Below, piece after piece: positions 6,196 to 13,836 of a stretch of 27,742 nucleotides of DNA (the stretch's first letter is position 1; each line of letters begins with the position of its first letter). The stretch covers positions 1-27,742 of the forward strand of contig CAZHUO010000020.1 of NCBI GenBank assembly GCA_964535715.1. The letters run 5' to 3'. The notes under the pieces were generated by a model that was given only the letters and a program-made list of their open reading frames with translations, was not told the origin of the DNA and made no database searches. This DNA comes from CAZCCC01 sp964535715 (GTDB lineage: Bacteria; Patescibacteriota; Patescibacteriia; Buchananbacterales; UBA6539). The position numbers and the translations under genes were made by a program.

Positions 6196-6253
6196 AGCTT
6201 TTAGCTTGTAGCTTTTAGCTTTTAGTAGGCTAACAGCTATAGGCTAACAGCTA
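6196..6253. repeat. Two back-to-back 14-bp tandem duplications in the rpsG-fusA spacer
   Basis: The first pair is AGCTTTTAGCTTGT (6196-6209) and AGCTTTTAGCTTTT (6210-6223). The second pair is two identical copies of TAGGCTAACAGCTA (6226-6239 and 6240-6253). The AGCTTTTAGCT core is seen again in the inverted repeat at 10667-10720. Confidence 0.85.
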
Positions 6254-6266
6254 TAAGCTAAACAAA

Positions 6267-8366
6267 ATGTCCAGAGAATATTCTTTAGAAAGAACCAGAA
6301 ATATCGGGATTATTGCCCACATTGACGCCGGTAAGACAACAGTTTCCGAGCGTATTTTGTTTTATACTGGAAAAAAATATAAAATCGGTGAAGTTCATGA
6401 AGGTGGAGCCGAAATGGACTGGATGGAACAGGAAAGAGAAAGGGGAATCACTATTACGTCCGCCGCCACTACCTGCTTTTGGGCGCCAAGAGGCGATGAA
6501 GATAAAAAATGTCGGATCAATTTAATTGACACTCCCGGCCACATTGATTTTACCGCCGAAGTCCAGCGTTCGCTTAGAGTTTTAGACGGCGGAGTGGTTG
6601 TTTTTGACGGAGTGGCCGGAGTTGAGCCTCAGTCGGAAACCGTATATCATCAGGCGGAAAAATTCAAAGTTCCTTTGATGGGATTTATAAATAAAATGGA
6701 CCGAACCGGAGCTGATTTTTATGCTGATTTGCAAAGTATCAGAGACAGGCTGACAAAAAACGCATATCCTATTCAGCTGCCGATCGGCGCTGAAGATAAA
6801 TTTTTGGGAGTAGTCGATTTATTAAGAAAAAAAGCCTATTTTTATAAAGATGATTTAGGAAAAGAAATTGAAGAAATGGAAATCCCAAAAGATCTTAATG
6901 ATCTTGTCGTTAAATATTATGACGAGCTTGTGGAAGCGATAGTTCAGCACGATGAGGCTTTGATGGATAAATATTTGGCCGGTGAAGAAATTGATTTGGA
7001 GGATTTAGTTAAAACATTAAGAAGATTGACAATTAATAATGAAATAATGCCGGTATTAGTGGGTTCAGCCTTGAAAAATAAGGGCATTCAGCTTTTGCTT
7101 AATGCGATTTGTGATTATTTGCCAAATCCATTAGATGTCCCGCCGGTTATTGGTTTTAATCCAAAAAATCCGGAAATTCAGGAAGAGCGAAAATCAGACG
7201 ACAATGAACCATTCTCTGCCCTGGCTTTTAAGATAGCAGTTGATCCTTTTGTCGGAAAGTTATGTTTTTTCAGAGTTTATTCGGGAAAATTAGAATCAGG
7301 TTCATATATTTACAATTCAAGCAGCGGAAAAAGAGAAAGAATTGGCCGAATAGTTAGAATGCATGCAAATAACCGGGAGGAGCTAAAAGAAGTCTTTTCC
7401 GGAGAAATCGCAGCTGCTGTTGGATTAAAAGACACCTTTACCGGAAATACTTTATGCGATGAAAATCATCCGATAGTTTTGGAAACAATTGATTTTCCCG
7501 ATCCGGTTATTCATGTTGCTGTTGAACCAAAGACAAAAGCTGACCAGGAAAAAATGGGAATTGCCTTGCAAAAACTTTCCGAAGAAGATCCTACTTTTCA
7601 AGTCAGGGGAGACGAAGAGACAATGCAGACAATTATCGGCGGAATGGGCGAACTCCATTTGGAAGTTATTGTTGACCGGATGAAGCGTGAATTTAAAGTT
7701 GAAGCAAATGTTGGCAAGCCCCAAGTTGCTTACAAAGAAACAATTAAAGGAACTGCTGAAGCTGAAGGTAAATATATCCGCCAATCCGGCGGCCGCGGAC
7801 AATATGGACATTGCTGGGTAAAAGTTGAACCTCGCCAAAGAGGAGAAGGTTTTGAATTTGTCGATGATATTAAAGGCGGACTTATACCTAGGGAATATAT
7901 TCCGGCAATTGAAAAAGGAATTAAGGAAGCTTTGGGCAAGGGAGTTGTTGCCGGTTATCCGATAATTGACATTTTAGCAACGGTTTATGACGGGTCTTTC
8001 CATGAAGTTGATTCTTCCGAAGCGGCTTTTAAAATCGCCGCTTCAATGGCTTTTCAAGCAGCAACAAGAAAGGCAAATCCGGTTTTGCTTGAGCCTTTAA
8101 TGAAAGTTGAAGTAATTACGCCGGAAAATTTTATGGGAGACGTTATTGGAAATATTAATTCAAAAAGAGGCCAAATTGAAGAAATGAGAGACCGGGGTCA
8201 ATCAAAAGTTATTGACGCCAAAGTGCCTTTGGCTGAAATGTTTGGCTACGCTACCGAGCTCAGGTCAATGACCCAGGGCCGGGCTTCGTACAGTATGGAA
8301 TTTGAGAGATACGCTGAAGTGCCTAATAATGTTGCCGAGCAGATAAAAGGAGAGCGCGGTAAATAA
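6267..8366 (+). CDS. fusA: Elongation factor G
   Basis: A 699-residue translational GTPase with all EF-G signatures: P-loop AHIDAGKTT (17-25), switch I RGITITSAAT, DTPGH (G3), NKMDR (G4) and GSALKNKG (G5). Domains II-V follow, including the domain IV stretch GGRGQYGH and the domain V motif NFMGDVIGNINSKRGQIEEM. EF-G drives GTP-dependent translocation of tRNA and mRNA and, with RRF, ribosome recycling. The length fits canonical EF-G, and RGQYGH-type domain IV argues against TetM-like protection proteins. ATG at 6267 gives the usual MSREYSLERTRNIGI start. It is followed not by tuf directly, but by a dispersed repeat and a small gene. Confidence 0.98.
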   Translation: MSREYSLERTRNIGIIAHIDAGKTTVSERILFYTGKKYKIGEVHEGGAEMDWMEQERERGITITSAATTCFWAPRGDEDKKCRINLIDTPGHIDFTAEVQRSLRVLDGGVVVFDGVAGVEPQSETVYHQAEKFKVPLMGFINKMDRTGADFYADLQSIRDRLTKNAYPIQLPIGAEDKFLGVVDLLRKKAYFYKDDLGKEIEEMEIPKDLNDLVVKYYDELVEAIVQHDEALMDKYLAGEEIDLEDLVKTLRRLTINNEIMPVLVGSALKNKGIQLLLNAICDYLPNPLDVPPVIGFNPKNPEIQEERKSDDNEPFSALAFKIAVDPFVGKLCFFRVYSGKLESGSYIYNSSSGKRERIGRIVRMHANNREELKEVFSGEIAAAVGLKDTFTGNTLCDENHPIVLETIDFPDPVIHVAVEPKTKADQEKMGIALQKLSEEDPTFQVRGDEETMQTIIGGMGELHLEVIVDRMKREFKVEANVGKPQVAYKETIKGTAEAEGKYIRQSGGRGQYGHCWVKVEPRQRGEGFEFVDDIKGGLIPREYIPAIEKGIKEALGKGVVAGYPIIDILATVYDGSFHEVDSSEAAFKIAASMAFQAATRKANPVLLEPLMKVEVITPENFMGDVIGNINSKRGQIEEMRDRGQSKVIDAKVPLAEMFGYATELRSMTQGRASYSMEFERYAEVPNNVAEQIKGERGK

Positions 8367-8386
8367 TTTGGAGGGGTGTAATAATT

Positions 8387-8480
8387 AATTAATAAAGGGT
8401 ATTGACCCTTTGATGGCTCCTCGGCTCGAAAACAAAAAATCTAATATTTTTTGTTTCCCTCGCCTTACGTCGCCAATAAA
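8387..8480. repeat. Short copy of a dispersed hairpin repeat
   Basis: This stretch matches, on the opposite strand, parts of the larger element at 23817-24151: the match covers 23848 to 23930 and then resumes after 24058. It contains GGGTATTGACCC, GGCTCCTCGGCTCG and a 12-bp A/T-rich inverted repeat (around 8430-8455), then CCTCGCCTTACGTCGCC. Relative to the long copy it lacks about 135 bp lying between two AATACCC direct repeats, consistent with recombination between them or expansion in the other copy. It ends 3 nt before the start codon of the next gene, and an in-frame TTG at 8451 falls inside it. Confidence 0.85.
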
Positions 8481-8483
8481 ATT

Positions 8484-8807
8484 ATGCCCGATTCTTTAGA
8501 AAAAATAATAGAATTGATAAAAAGTACCGGTGATAACAGAGTCATTTTGGATTCAAAAGGAAATCCGGTTTATGTTTTAATGCCATTTTTTGATTACCAG
8601 AATTTAGTTAATAATCGAAAAGAAGACAATGATTTTGTTCACCAGAAAGTAAATGAAGATATTGCCAGCTGGAAAGAAGCGGAAAAAGAAATCCAATGGC
8701 CGCTTATTGATCAGTTAGATACTCCAGAAATCGGAAAAAAATCGGCCAATCAAGCGGTAAAAAAAGAAGATTTAAACCAAAAGTATTATTTTGAACCGAT
8801 TGACTAA
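8484..8807 (+). CDS. Phd/YefM antitoxin-like small protein (orphan)
   Basis: A 107-residue protein. The first 50 residues match the style of Phd/YefM-type antitoxin N-termini: an amphipathic helix (SLEKIIELIKSTGDN), a beta-hairpin (RVILDSKGNPVYVLM) and FDYQNLV, equivalent to the usual GxPxAVLxxxxDYExL. The rest is charged and probably helical or disordered, ending YYFEPID. No toxin gene lies next to it; tuf follows behind its own promoter. It may therefore be a domesticated DNA-binding or regulatory protein rather than an antitoxin (inference). The start at 8484 is preferred over the upstream in-frame TTG at 8451 because the upstream part lies within the dispersed repeat and adds an unrelated peptide. 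Confidence 0.65.
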   Translation: MPDSLEKIIELIKSTGDNRVILDSKGNPVYVLMPFFDYQNLVNNRKEDNDFVHQKVNEDIASWKEAEKEIQWPLIDQLDTPEIGKKSANQAVKKEDLNQKYYFEPID

Positions 8808-8895
8808 TTGGTAACACAAATTATCGAAATATTTATTTTTTTAAGCTAAATTTAGAGATTAATTTGGATTACTATAATTTTTACTTTAAATTCAG

Positions 8896-8925
8896 TTGAC
8901 AAATATTGATAATTTGTTATATACT
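8896..8925 (+). promoter_or_regulatory. Promoter of tuf
   Basis: A perfect TTGACA (8896-8901), an 18-nt spacer and TATACT (8920-8925). It is among the strongest-looking promoters in the window and gives a leader of about 105 nt. Confidence 0.75.
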
Positions 8926-8966
8926 CAAAAGTGCATTTGTAAATTAATAAATATTAAAAAATAATC

Positions 8967-9016
8967 GCGATCCGCCCTTGACTATCCTTCAACAGGGCTG
9001 GCTTACAAAAGATCGC
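8967..9016 (+). promoter_or_regulatory. Folded 5' leader of tuf
   Basis: GCGATC (8967-8972) pairs with GATCGC (9011-9016), enclosing a second stem of GCCC (8974-8977) with GGGC (8995-8998), extended by TTG/CAA across a 2-nt bulge. The outer stem ends just ahead of the GAAGGA ribosome-binding site (9021-9026). It could modulate translation or RNA stability; no known leader class was recognised. Confidence 0.55.
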
Positions 9017-9036
9017 AAAAGAAGGAAAAAATTATT

Positions 9037-10227
9037 ATGGCAGATAAATTTGAGAGAATAAAACCTCATTTAAATGTCGGAACTATTGGTCACGTCGACC
9101 ATGGTAAAACCACATTGACAGCAGCTATTCTGACCTATTTGACAGAAAAAGGCTTTAAAGCTGCTAAAAAATCAGTTGATCAAATTGACAACGCTCCGGA
9201 AGAAAAAGAGCGCGGTATTACTATTGCCACCGCCCATGTCGAATATGAAACTGATAAACGCCATTATGCCCACATTGATTGTCCGGGACACGCCGACTAT
9301 GTAAAAAACATGGTTACAGGCGCCGCCCAAATGGACGGGGCAATTTTAGTTGTTGCTGCAACTGACGGTCCGATGCCTCAAACCAGAGAACATATTTTGC
9401 TAGCCAGACAGGTTGGAGTTCCGGCTATGGTTGTCTTTTTAAATAAAGTTGATCAAGTCAAAGAGCCGGAATTGATTGATTTAGTTGAGGAAGAAGTGAG
9501 AGACTTACTTAAAAAATATGAATTTCCAGGCGATGAAATACCAATTATCCGCGGTTCAGCCCTAAAGGCTTTGGAGAATCCAAAAGACGCGGAAGCCACA
9601 AAATGTTTGGAAGAATTAATGAAAGCGGTTGATGAATATATTCCCGAGCCTGTTCGTGATATTGAAAAGCCGTTTTTAATGCCGATTGAAGACATCTTTT
9701 CAATTGAAGGACGAGGAACAGTTGCTACCGGCAGAATTGAAAGAGGAATTGTAAAATTAAATGAAGAAGTTGAAATTATCGGCTTGCAAGATACTAAAAA
9801 GACAGTTGTCACCGGAGTTGAAATGTTTAATAAATCATTGGATGAAGGCAGAGCAGGCGACAATGCCGGCTTGCTTCTTCGCGGTGTTAAAAAAGAAGAC
9901 ATTGAAAGAGGCCAAGTTTTAGCTAAACCGGGTTCAATCACTCCTCATACTGAATTTCAAGCCGGAACCTATATATTATCAAAGGATGAAGGCGGAAGAC
10001 ATAGCCCGTTTTTCAAAGGCTATAAGCCACAGTTCTATATTGGTACAGCTGATGTCACCGGTGAAGTTATTTTGCCGGAAGGAACCGAAATGGTAATGCC
10101 TGGAGATACCGTTAATATAACCATCAAATTGATTAAGCCGGTTGCTTTGGAAGAAAAACATAAATTCGCTATTCGCGAAGGCGGCAGGACAATTGGTGCT
10201 GGAGTTGTTAATAAAATTATTAAATAA
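9037..10227 (+). CDS. tuf: Elongation factor Tu
   Basis: A 396-residue EF-Tu of canonical length: P-loop GHVDHGKTT (18-26), switch I RGITIATAHVEYET, DCPGHADYVKNM (G3), NKVDQ (G4) and GSALKALE (G5), then domains II and III ending REGGRTIGAGVV. EF-Tu delivers aminoacyl-tRNA to the ribosomal A site as a GTP ternary complex. It has its own strong promoter and folded leader. Unlike almost all neighbours it also has a Shine-Dalgarno-like GAAGGA about 10 nt before ATG, fitting the need for very high expression. rpsJ follows after a strong hairpin, giving the usual tuf-rpsJ junction between str and S10 clusters. Confidence 0.98.
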   Translation: MADKFERIKPHLNVGTIGHVDHGKTTLTAAILTYLTEKGFKAAKKSVDQIDNAPEEKERGITIATAHVEYETDKRHYAHIDCPGHADYVKNMVTGAAQMDGAILVVAATDGPMPQTREHILLARQVGVPAMVVFLNKVDQVKEPELIDLVEEEVRDLLKKYEFPGDEIPIIRGSALKALENPKDAEATKCLEELMKAVDEYIPEPVRDIEKPFLMPIEDIFSIEGRGTVATGRIERGIVKLNEEVEIIGLQDTKKTVVTGVEMFNKSLDEGRAGDNAGLLLRGVKKEDIERGQVLAKPGSITPHTEFQAGTYILSKDEGGRHSPFFKGYKPQFYIGTADVTGEVILPEGTEMVMPGDTVNITIKLIKPVALEEKHKFAIREGGRTIGAGVVNKIIK

Positions 10228-10235
10228 ATTCAAAA

Positions 10236-10272
10236 GTTTGTAGGGGCAAAATTTCATTTTGTCCCTACAAAC
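10236..10272. repeat. Near-perfect 17-bp inverted repeat between tuf and rpsJ
   Basis: The left arm 10236-10252 (GTTTGTAGGGGCAAAAT) pairs with 10256-10272 around TTC, with one G-U wobble. No T-run follows, so it is not a standard terminator. The GTAGGGGC core resembles short palindromic intergenic repeats found in many bacteria. It may act as a processing or attenuating stem between tuf and the S10 genes. Confidence 0.75.
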
Positions 10273-10296
10273 GTTAATAAGTTCTTTCCTAATAAC

Positions 10297-10665
10297 ATGG
10301 TAGCAATTAAGAAAATTCCGGTTTCAACAAAAAGAAAAGATGAAGAAACCGAAGACAGCAAGCAAAAAATAAGAATAAAAATTAGGGCATATGATCATAA
10401 AATAATTGATCAATCAACCCGCACTATTATGGAAACCGTTCAGCGGACTGGTGTTAGAATTTTAGGGCCAATTCCGTTGCCGACAGAAAAGAAGAAATAC
10501 ACAGTTTTAAGATCTTCTTTTGTCCATAAAGATTCTCGCGAACAATACGAAATGAGAATCCATAAGCGATTGCTTGATATATTTGATCCGACCCCTAAAA
10601 CAATCGATTCTTTGCAAAGTTTGAATTTACCGGCCGGAGTCGATGTTGAAATAAAAATGGCGTAG
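10297..10665 (+). CDS. rpsJ: 30S ribosomal protein uS10
   Basis: A 122-residue S10. The core begins at about residue 24 with KIRIKIRAYDHKIIDQS and contains GPIPLPT, the YTVLRSSFVHKDSREQYEMRIHKR loop (usually SPHVxKxSREQFE) and the DVEIKMA end. An N-terminal extension of about 20 charged residues precedes the core; typical S10 proteins are about 102 residues. S10 sits in the 30S head and, as NusE, also joins transcription antitermination complexes. It is separated from rplC by 307 bp, unusually long for this cluster and rich in hairpins. Confidence 0.96.
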   Translation: MVAIKKIPVSTKRKDEETEDSKQKIRIKIRAYDHKIIDQSTRTIMETVQRTGVRILGPIPLPTEKKKYTVLRSSFVHKDSREQYEMRIHKRLLDIFDPTPKTIDSLQSLNLPAGVDVEIKMA

Positions 10666-10666
10666 C

Positions 10667-10720
10667 AGCTTTTAGCTGCAAGTTTGTATTTATATATATG
10701 CAGATTTACAGCTAAAAGCT
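10667..10720. repeat. 12-bp inverted repeat after rpsJ
   Basis: AGCTTTTAGCTG (10667-10678) is the exact inverse of CAGCTAAAAGCT (10709-10720). The left arm is also self-complementary (GCAGCT-TTT-AGCTGC). There is no adjacent T-run. It shares the AGCTTTTAGCT core with the tandem repeat before fusA. Confidence 0.75.
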
Positions 10721-10972
10721 AGCAAATAATCTTTGAAAGTATAGAGAAAGCTTCCTGGCTTTAAAGGAAAAACCTCTGTAAATTCAAAATGATTATTCAA
10801 GGAGATTTTAAAAAATTATTAAAAAGCCTACAATTTCTTAGTACCGCTATAAGTGGTTACAAACAGAAAGATTTAAATCTGGCTTTTTAAGGCAGGTTTT
10901 TTTATTTGCATCGGCTATTTGCTGAATTAATCTAAATAAGAAATTGATTTACCAAGATAATTATTAATAAAT
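10721..10972 (+). promoter_or_regulatory. Long leader region before rplC with hairpins
   Basis: About 250 bp without a gene. A hairpin forms from GTACCGCT and AGTGGTTAC around 10840-10860 (one bulge). A terminator-like stem, CTGGCTT with AAGGCAG (one mismatch), is followed by GTTTTTTT at about 10879-10903. Its right half repeats the 15-nt motif found in the rpsL leader. This looks like a control region dividing rpsJ from the rplC-onward operon; no confident promoter was found. Confidence 0.45.
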
Positions 10973-11734
10973 ATGGCTAAATTCATTTTGGCGGAAAAAA
11001 GGGAAATGACCCAAAAATTTACCGAAGACGGTATGGTTGTTCCGGTTACTAAAGTGGTAGCTGGTCCTTGTGTTATTACTCAGGTAAAAGATGCAGAAAA
11101 AGACGGTTACGTTGCCGTGCAGCTTGGATTTGGCGCTAAAAAGAAATTAAGAAAATCTTTGCGCGGACATTTGAAGAAATTGGGAAATTTTCGGTATTTA
11201 AGGGAATTCAGGCTGAATAAAGACGAGGCCAAGGAATTAAAAGTGGGTGATAAAATTGAAGCTTCTGTTTTTAAAAAGGGCGATATTGTTCAGGTCTCCG
11301 GAAGCTCTAAAGGCAAAGGTTTCCAGGGGGTTGTTAAAAGACACGGTTTTCATGGTAGTCCAGCATCGCACGGTCATAAAGATCAACTTAGGATGCCAGG
11401 TTCAATTGGTGCCGGCGGTCCTCAGCACGTTTTTCAAGGTACCAAAATGGGCGGCAGAATGGGAGGAGAAATGGTTTCAGTTAAAAATTTAGAAATTATT
11501 GACGTTGATCAAAATAATAATGAAATATTTATTAAAGGCGCTTTACCCGGCGCAAAAAGCAATCTAATTTTTATTTCTGGAGTGGGAGATTTGATTATTT
11601 CCGTACCGGCTAAAGAAGAAGCTGATTTAGAAAAGCCTAAAGAAGCTGAAATAAAGAATGAAGAAAAGCCCAAAGAAGCCCAAGTAGAAGAAAAAGTTGA
11701 ATTGGAAAAAGTTGAAAATTCTGTAGAAAAATAA
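10973..11734 (+). CDS. rplC: 50S ribosomal protein uL3
   Basis: A 253-residue L3, longer than the usual roughly 210 because of an acidic/Lys tail after about residue 210 rich in Glu, Lys, Ala and Pro. Conserved features include the N-terminal FTEDGMVVPVTKVVAGPCVITQV strand pair, VSGSSKGKGFQGVVKRHGF, the GSIGAGGPQHVFQGTKMGGRMG loop that reaches the peptidyl-transferase centre, and VKNLEIIDVD. L3 is an early assembly protein near the A-site side of the catalytic centre. It is preceded by the hairpin-rich leader and followed by rplD 5 nt downstream. Confidence 0.97.
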   Translation: MAKFILAEKREMTQKFTEDGMVVPVTKVVAGPCVITQVKDAEKDGYVAVQLGFGAKKKLRKSLRGHLKKLGNFRYLREFRLNKDEAKELKVGDKIEASVFKKGDIVQVSGSSKGKGFQGVVKRHGFHGSPASHGHKDQLRMPGSIGAGGPQHVFQGTKMGGRMGGEMVSVKNLEIIDVDQNNNEIFIKGALPGAKSNLIFISGVGDLIISVPAKEEADLEKPKEAEIKNEEKPKEAQVEEKVELEKVENSVEK

Positions 11735-11739
11735 TAAAT

Positions 11740-12450
11740 ATGTTAAAAGCAATTATTTACAATAAAGATGGAAAAGATTTAAAAGAGATTGATTTAGATC
11801 CCCAAATTTTTGAAGTGGCGATAAATCCGGAACTTGTGCATCAGGCAGTTATAGCCCATCAGGCGAATAGTCGGCAAATTTTAGCCTCGACAAAAGATAA
11901 GGGCGAGGTATCGGGTGGCGGCAAAAAGCCATGGAAACAGAAAGGAACTGGACGGGCAAGGCATGGATCAATTCGTTCACCTCTTTGGCGGGGAGGCGGA
12001 ATAACTTTCGGCCCGACAAACAATAGAAATTTTTCATTGAAGATAAATAAAAAAGCAAAGAAAAAAGCTTTGTTAATGGCTCTATCAAGCAAAGCGGCTG
12101 CTAAAAAAATTATTTTTGTTGATCAGCTGGAATTAGACGAAGCTAAAACAAAGAATTTTTTCAAAATTTTAGAAAACCTTAAACTTAGAAATAAAAAAGT
12201 AGATATTGCCAAAAAAGAAAAGAAAGAAAAAACAAATGTGAAAAAAACAGGCGATAAAGAAAAAAGCGTTTTAGTAATTTTGCCTGAAAAAAATGATAAT
12301 ATTAAAAGATCGGCTAGAAATATTTCAAAAATAAGCATAATTAATGCCCAAAGCCTTAATATTTATGATGTTTTAAAAAATCAATATATGCTGATGCCGG
12401 TTGAAGCGATTGAAATAATTAAAAAAACATTTGTTAACGCCGCTAAATAG
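11740..12450 (+). CDS. rplD: 50S ribosomal protein uL4
   Basis: A 236-residue L4. The exit-tunnel loop is recognisable: GGGKKPWKQKGTGRARHGSIRSPLWRGGG, followed by FGPTNNRNFSLKINKKAKKKALLMALSSKA. A Lys-rich insertion lies around residues 145-168 (AKKEKKEKTNVKKTGDKEKS), making it longer than the usual roughly 205 residues. L4 reaches into the peptide exit tunnel; in enterobacteria it represses its own S10 operon, but no equivalent leader can be asserted here. The rplW start codon follows its stop by one base. Confidence 0.96.
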   Translation: MLKAIIYNKDGKDLKEIDLDPQIFEVAINPELVHQAVIAHQANSRQILASTKDKGEVSGGGKKPWKQKGTGRARHGSIRSPLWRGGGITFGPTNNRNFSLKINKKAKKKALLMALSSKAAAKKIIFVDQLELDEAKTKNFFKILENLKLRNKKVDIAKKEKKEKTNVKKTGDKEKSVLVILPEKNDNIKRSARNISKISIINAQSLNIYDVLKNQYMLMPVEAIEIIKKTFVNAAK

Positions 12451-12451
12451 T

Positions 12452-12889
12452 ATGAGTTTTTTAAATAAATTTAAAAAAGAATCCCCAAAAGAAAAAGCTT
12501 TAGTCAAGCCGCAAAAAGAGATGGAAAAAAAGACGGAGAATGCTGAAAAACCCAAAGCTAAACCAATTCAAAAAATCAGCGATACTAAAATTAAGGGAAA
12601 AACCGTCCATTCTTACAAATTTTTAATTAAGCCTTTAATTACGGAAAAAGCAAGTAGTATGGGAGCGGATGGGAAATATATTTTTGCTGTCAGCCCGACT
12701 GCAAATAAAATTGAAATAAAAAAGGCAATCAGGACGGTATATAATATTGAACCGATTAAGATAAATATTTTAAATTATTCCGGCAAATCTGTTCATTACG
12801 GAAAAACAAGCGGAAAAACCAAAAATTGGAAAAAAGCGATAGTTACTTTAAAGCCGGGAGAAAAAATTGAAATTTACGAGGGAGTGTAA
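12452..12889 (+). CDS. rplW: 50S ribosomal protein uL23
   Basis: A 145-residue L23. The family core begins near residue 56 (KFLIKPLITEKASSMGADGKYIFAV), continues with NKIEIKKAIRTVYNIEPIKINIL, and ends KKAIVTLKPGEKIEIYEGV. The first 50 residues are a Lys/Glu-rich extension absent from typical 95-100 residue L23. L23 lies at the tunnel exit and is the docking point for trigger factor and SRP. The start at 12452 (MSFLNKF), one base after the rplD stop, is preferred over an in-frame upstream codon at 12431 that would overlap rplD. Confidence 0.93.
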   Translation: MSFLNKFKKESPKEKALVKPQKEMEKKTENAEKPKAKPIQKISDTKIKGKTVHSYKFLIKPLITEKASSMGADGKYIFAVSPTANKIEIKKAIRTVYNIEPIKINILNYSGKSVHYGKTSGKTKNWKKAIVTLKPGEKIEIYEGV

Positions 12890-12893
12890 ATAA

Positions 12894-12921
12894 CATTTAA
12901 CGATTAATACTTAACAGTTAA
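12894..12921. repeat. Degenerate 14-bp direct repeat in the rplW-rplB spacer
   Basis: Two adjacent 14-bp units, TAACATTTAACGAT and TAATACTTAACAGT, agree at about 10 of 14 positions. They fill the spacer just before the rplB start. The period matches the clearer 14-bp repeats before fusA and rpsS. Confidence 0.4.
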
Positions 12922-12922
12922 A

Positions 12923-13765
12923 ATGCCGATAAGAATTTATAAACCAACTACGCCTGCTCGCCGCAAAACTTCGGTTGATACTTTTTCTGATGTTACAAAA
13001 TTTGTTCCGGAAAAGAAATTAATCAAGATAAAAAAGAAAACCGGCGGACGCAATTCTTCGGGAAAAATTACTGTCAGGCATCATGGAGGCGGAGCCAAGC
13101 AGTACTATCGGCTGATAGATTACAAAGGAGATAAGTTAGACCAACAGGCAACTGTTTTGGCAATTGAATATGATCCGAATCGACGTGCTAGAATTGCCTT
13201 GGTTGCCTATGAAGACGGAGAAAAACGCTATATTATCGCACCGATAGGTTTAGAAGTCGGCCATAAGGTCTTATCTTCGAAAAATCAGATAGAAATTAAA
13301 ACCGGAAACAGAATGCCTTTGGAATATATTCCGCTGGGATCACTGATTTATAATATTGAGATTGCTCCCGGAAAAGGAGCACAATTAGTCAGAACTGCCG
13401 GATCTTGTGCTAAACTAATGGCGTTTGAAGGAAATTACACTACAATCAGATTCCCGTCGGGAGAAATTAGATTGATTGACAAAAAAGCATCAGCAACAAT
13501 CGGTCAGGTTTCTAATCCCGATGCAATGCACATAAGAATTGGTAAAGCCGGACGAAAAAGGCATATGGGAATTCGGCCGACTGTTCGAGGCAAGGCAATG
13601 AATCCGGTTGATCATCCTCATGGCGGCGGAGAAGGAAGTAATCCGATCGGTATGAAAGCGCCAAAAACTTTATGGGGTAAGAAGGCTTTAGGAGTAATTA
13701 CCAGAAAGAAGAAGAAATATTCAAATAAATTTATTATTAGGCGTCGCAGAAAAAAAAGAAGATAA
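12923..13765 (+). CDS. rplB: 50S ribosomal protein uL2
   Basis: A 280-residue L2 of canonical length. It starts MPIRIYKPTTPARRKTS and contains RNSSGKITVRHHGGGAKQYYR, the SH3-like and OB-like domains with EYDPNRRARIALV, and the diagnostic MNPVDHPHGGGEG loop near the C-terminus, whose His approaches the peptidyl-transferase centre. The end is strongly basic (KKKYSNKFIIRRRRKKRR). L2 is among the most conserved large-subunit proteins and is required for subunit association. Its operon position between rplW and rpsS is standard. Confidence 0.98.
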   Translation: MPIRIYKPTTPARRKTSVDTFSDVTKFVPEKKLIKIKKKTGGRNSSGKITVRHHGGGAKQYYRLIDYKGDKLDQQATVLAIEYDPNRRARIALVAYEDGEKRYIIAPIGLEVGHKVLSSKNQIEIKTGNRMPLEYIPLGSLIYNIEIAPGKGAQLVRTAGSCAKLMAFEGNYTTIRFPSGEIRLIDKKASATIGQVSNPDAMHIRIGKAGRKRHMGIRPTVRGKAMNPVDHPHGGGEGSNPIGMKAPKTLWGKKALGVITRKKKKYSNKFIIRRRRKKRR

Positions 13766-13770
13766 TTTGT

Positions 13771-13836
13771 AGGTTTTAGGCAATTAGGATGCCTTAACCT
13801 AATAACTAATACCCAACAACTAATACCTAACAACTA
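13771..13836. repeat. Hairpin plus 14-bp tandem repeat in the rplB-rpsS spacer
   Basis: A hairpin pairs AGGTT/AACCT (13771-13775, 13796-13800) and AGGCA/TGCCT (13778-13782, 13790-13794). Then AACTAATACCCAAC (13804-13817) is followed directly by AACTAATACCTAAC (13818-13831), and a third partial AACTA runs into the rpsS start codon. Confidence 0.8.

Noticed and set aside
8451..8483. Upstream TTG start for the Phd/YefM-like gene
   Set aside because: The added 11 residues come from the dispersed repeat and are not part of the antitoxin-like fold; ATG at 8484 is better.
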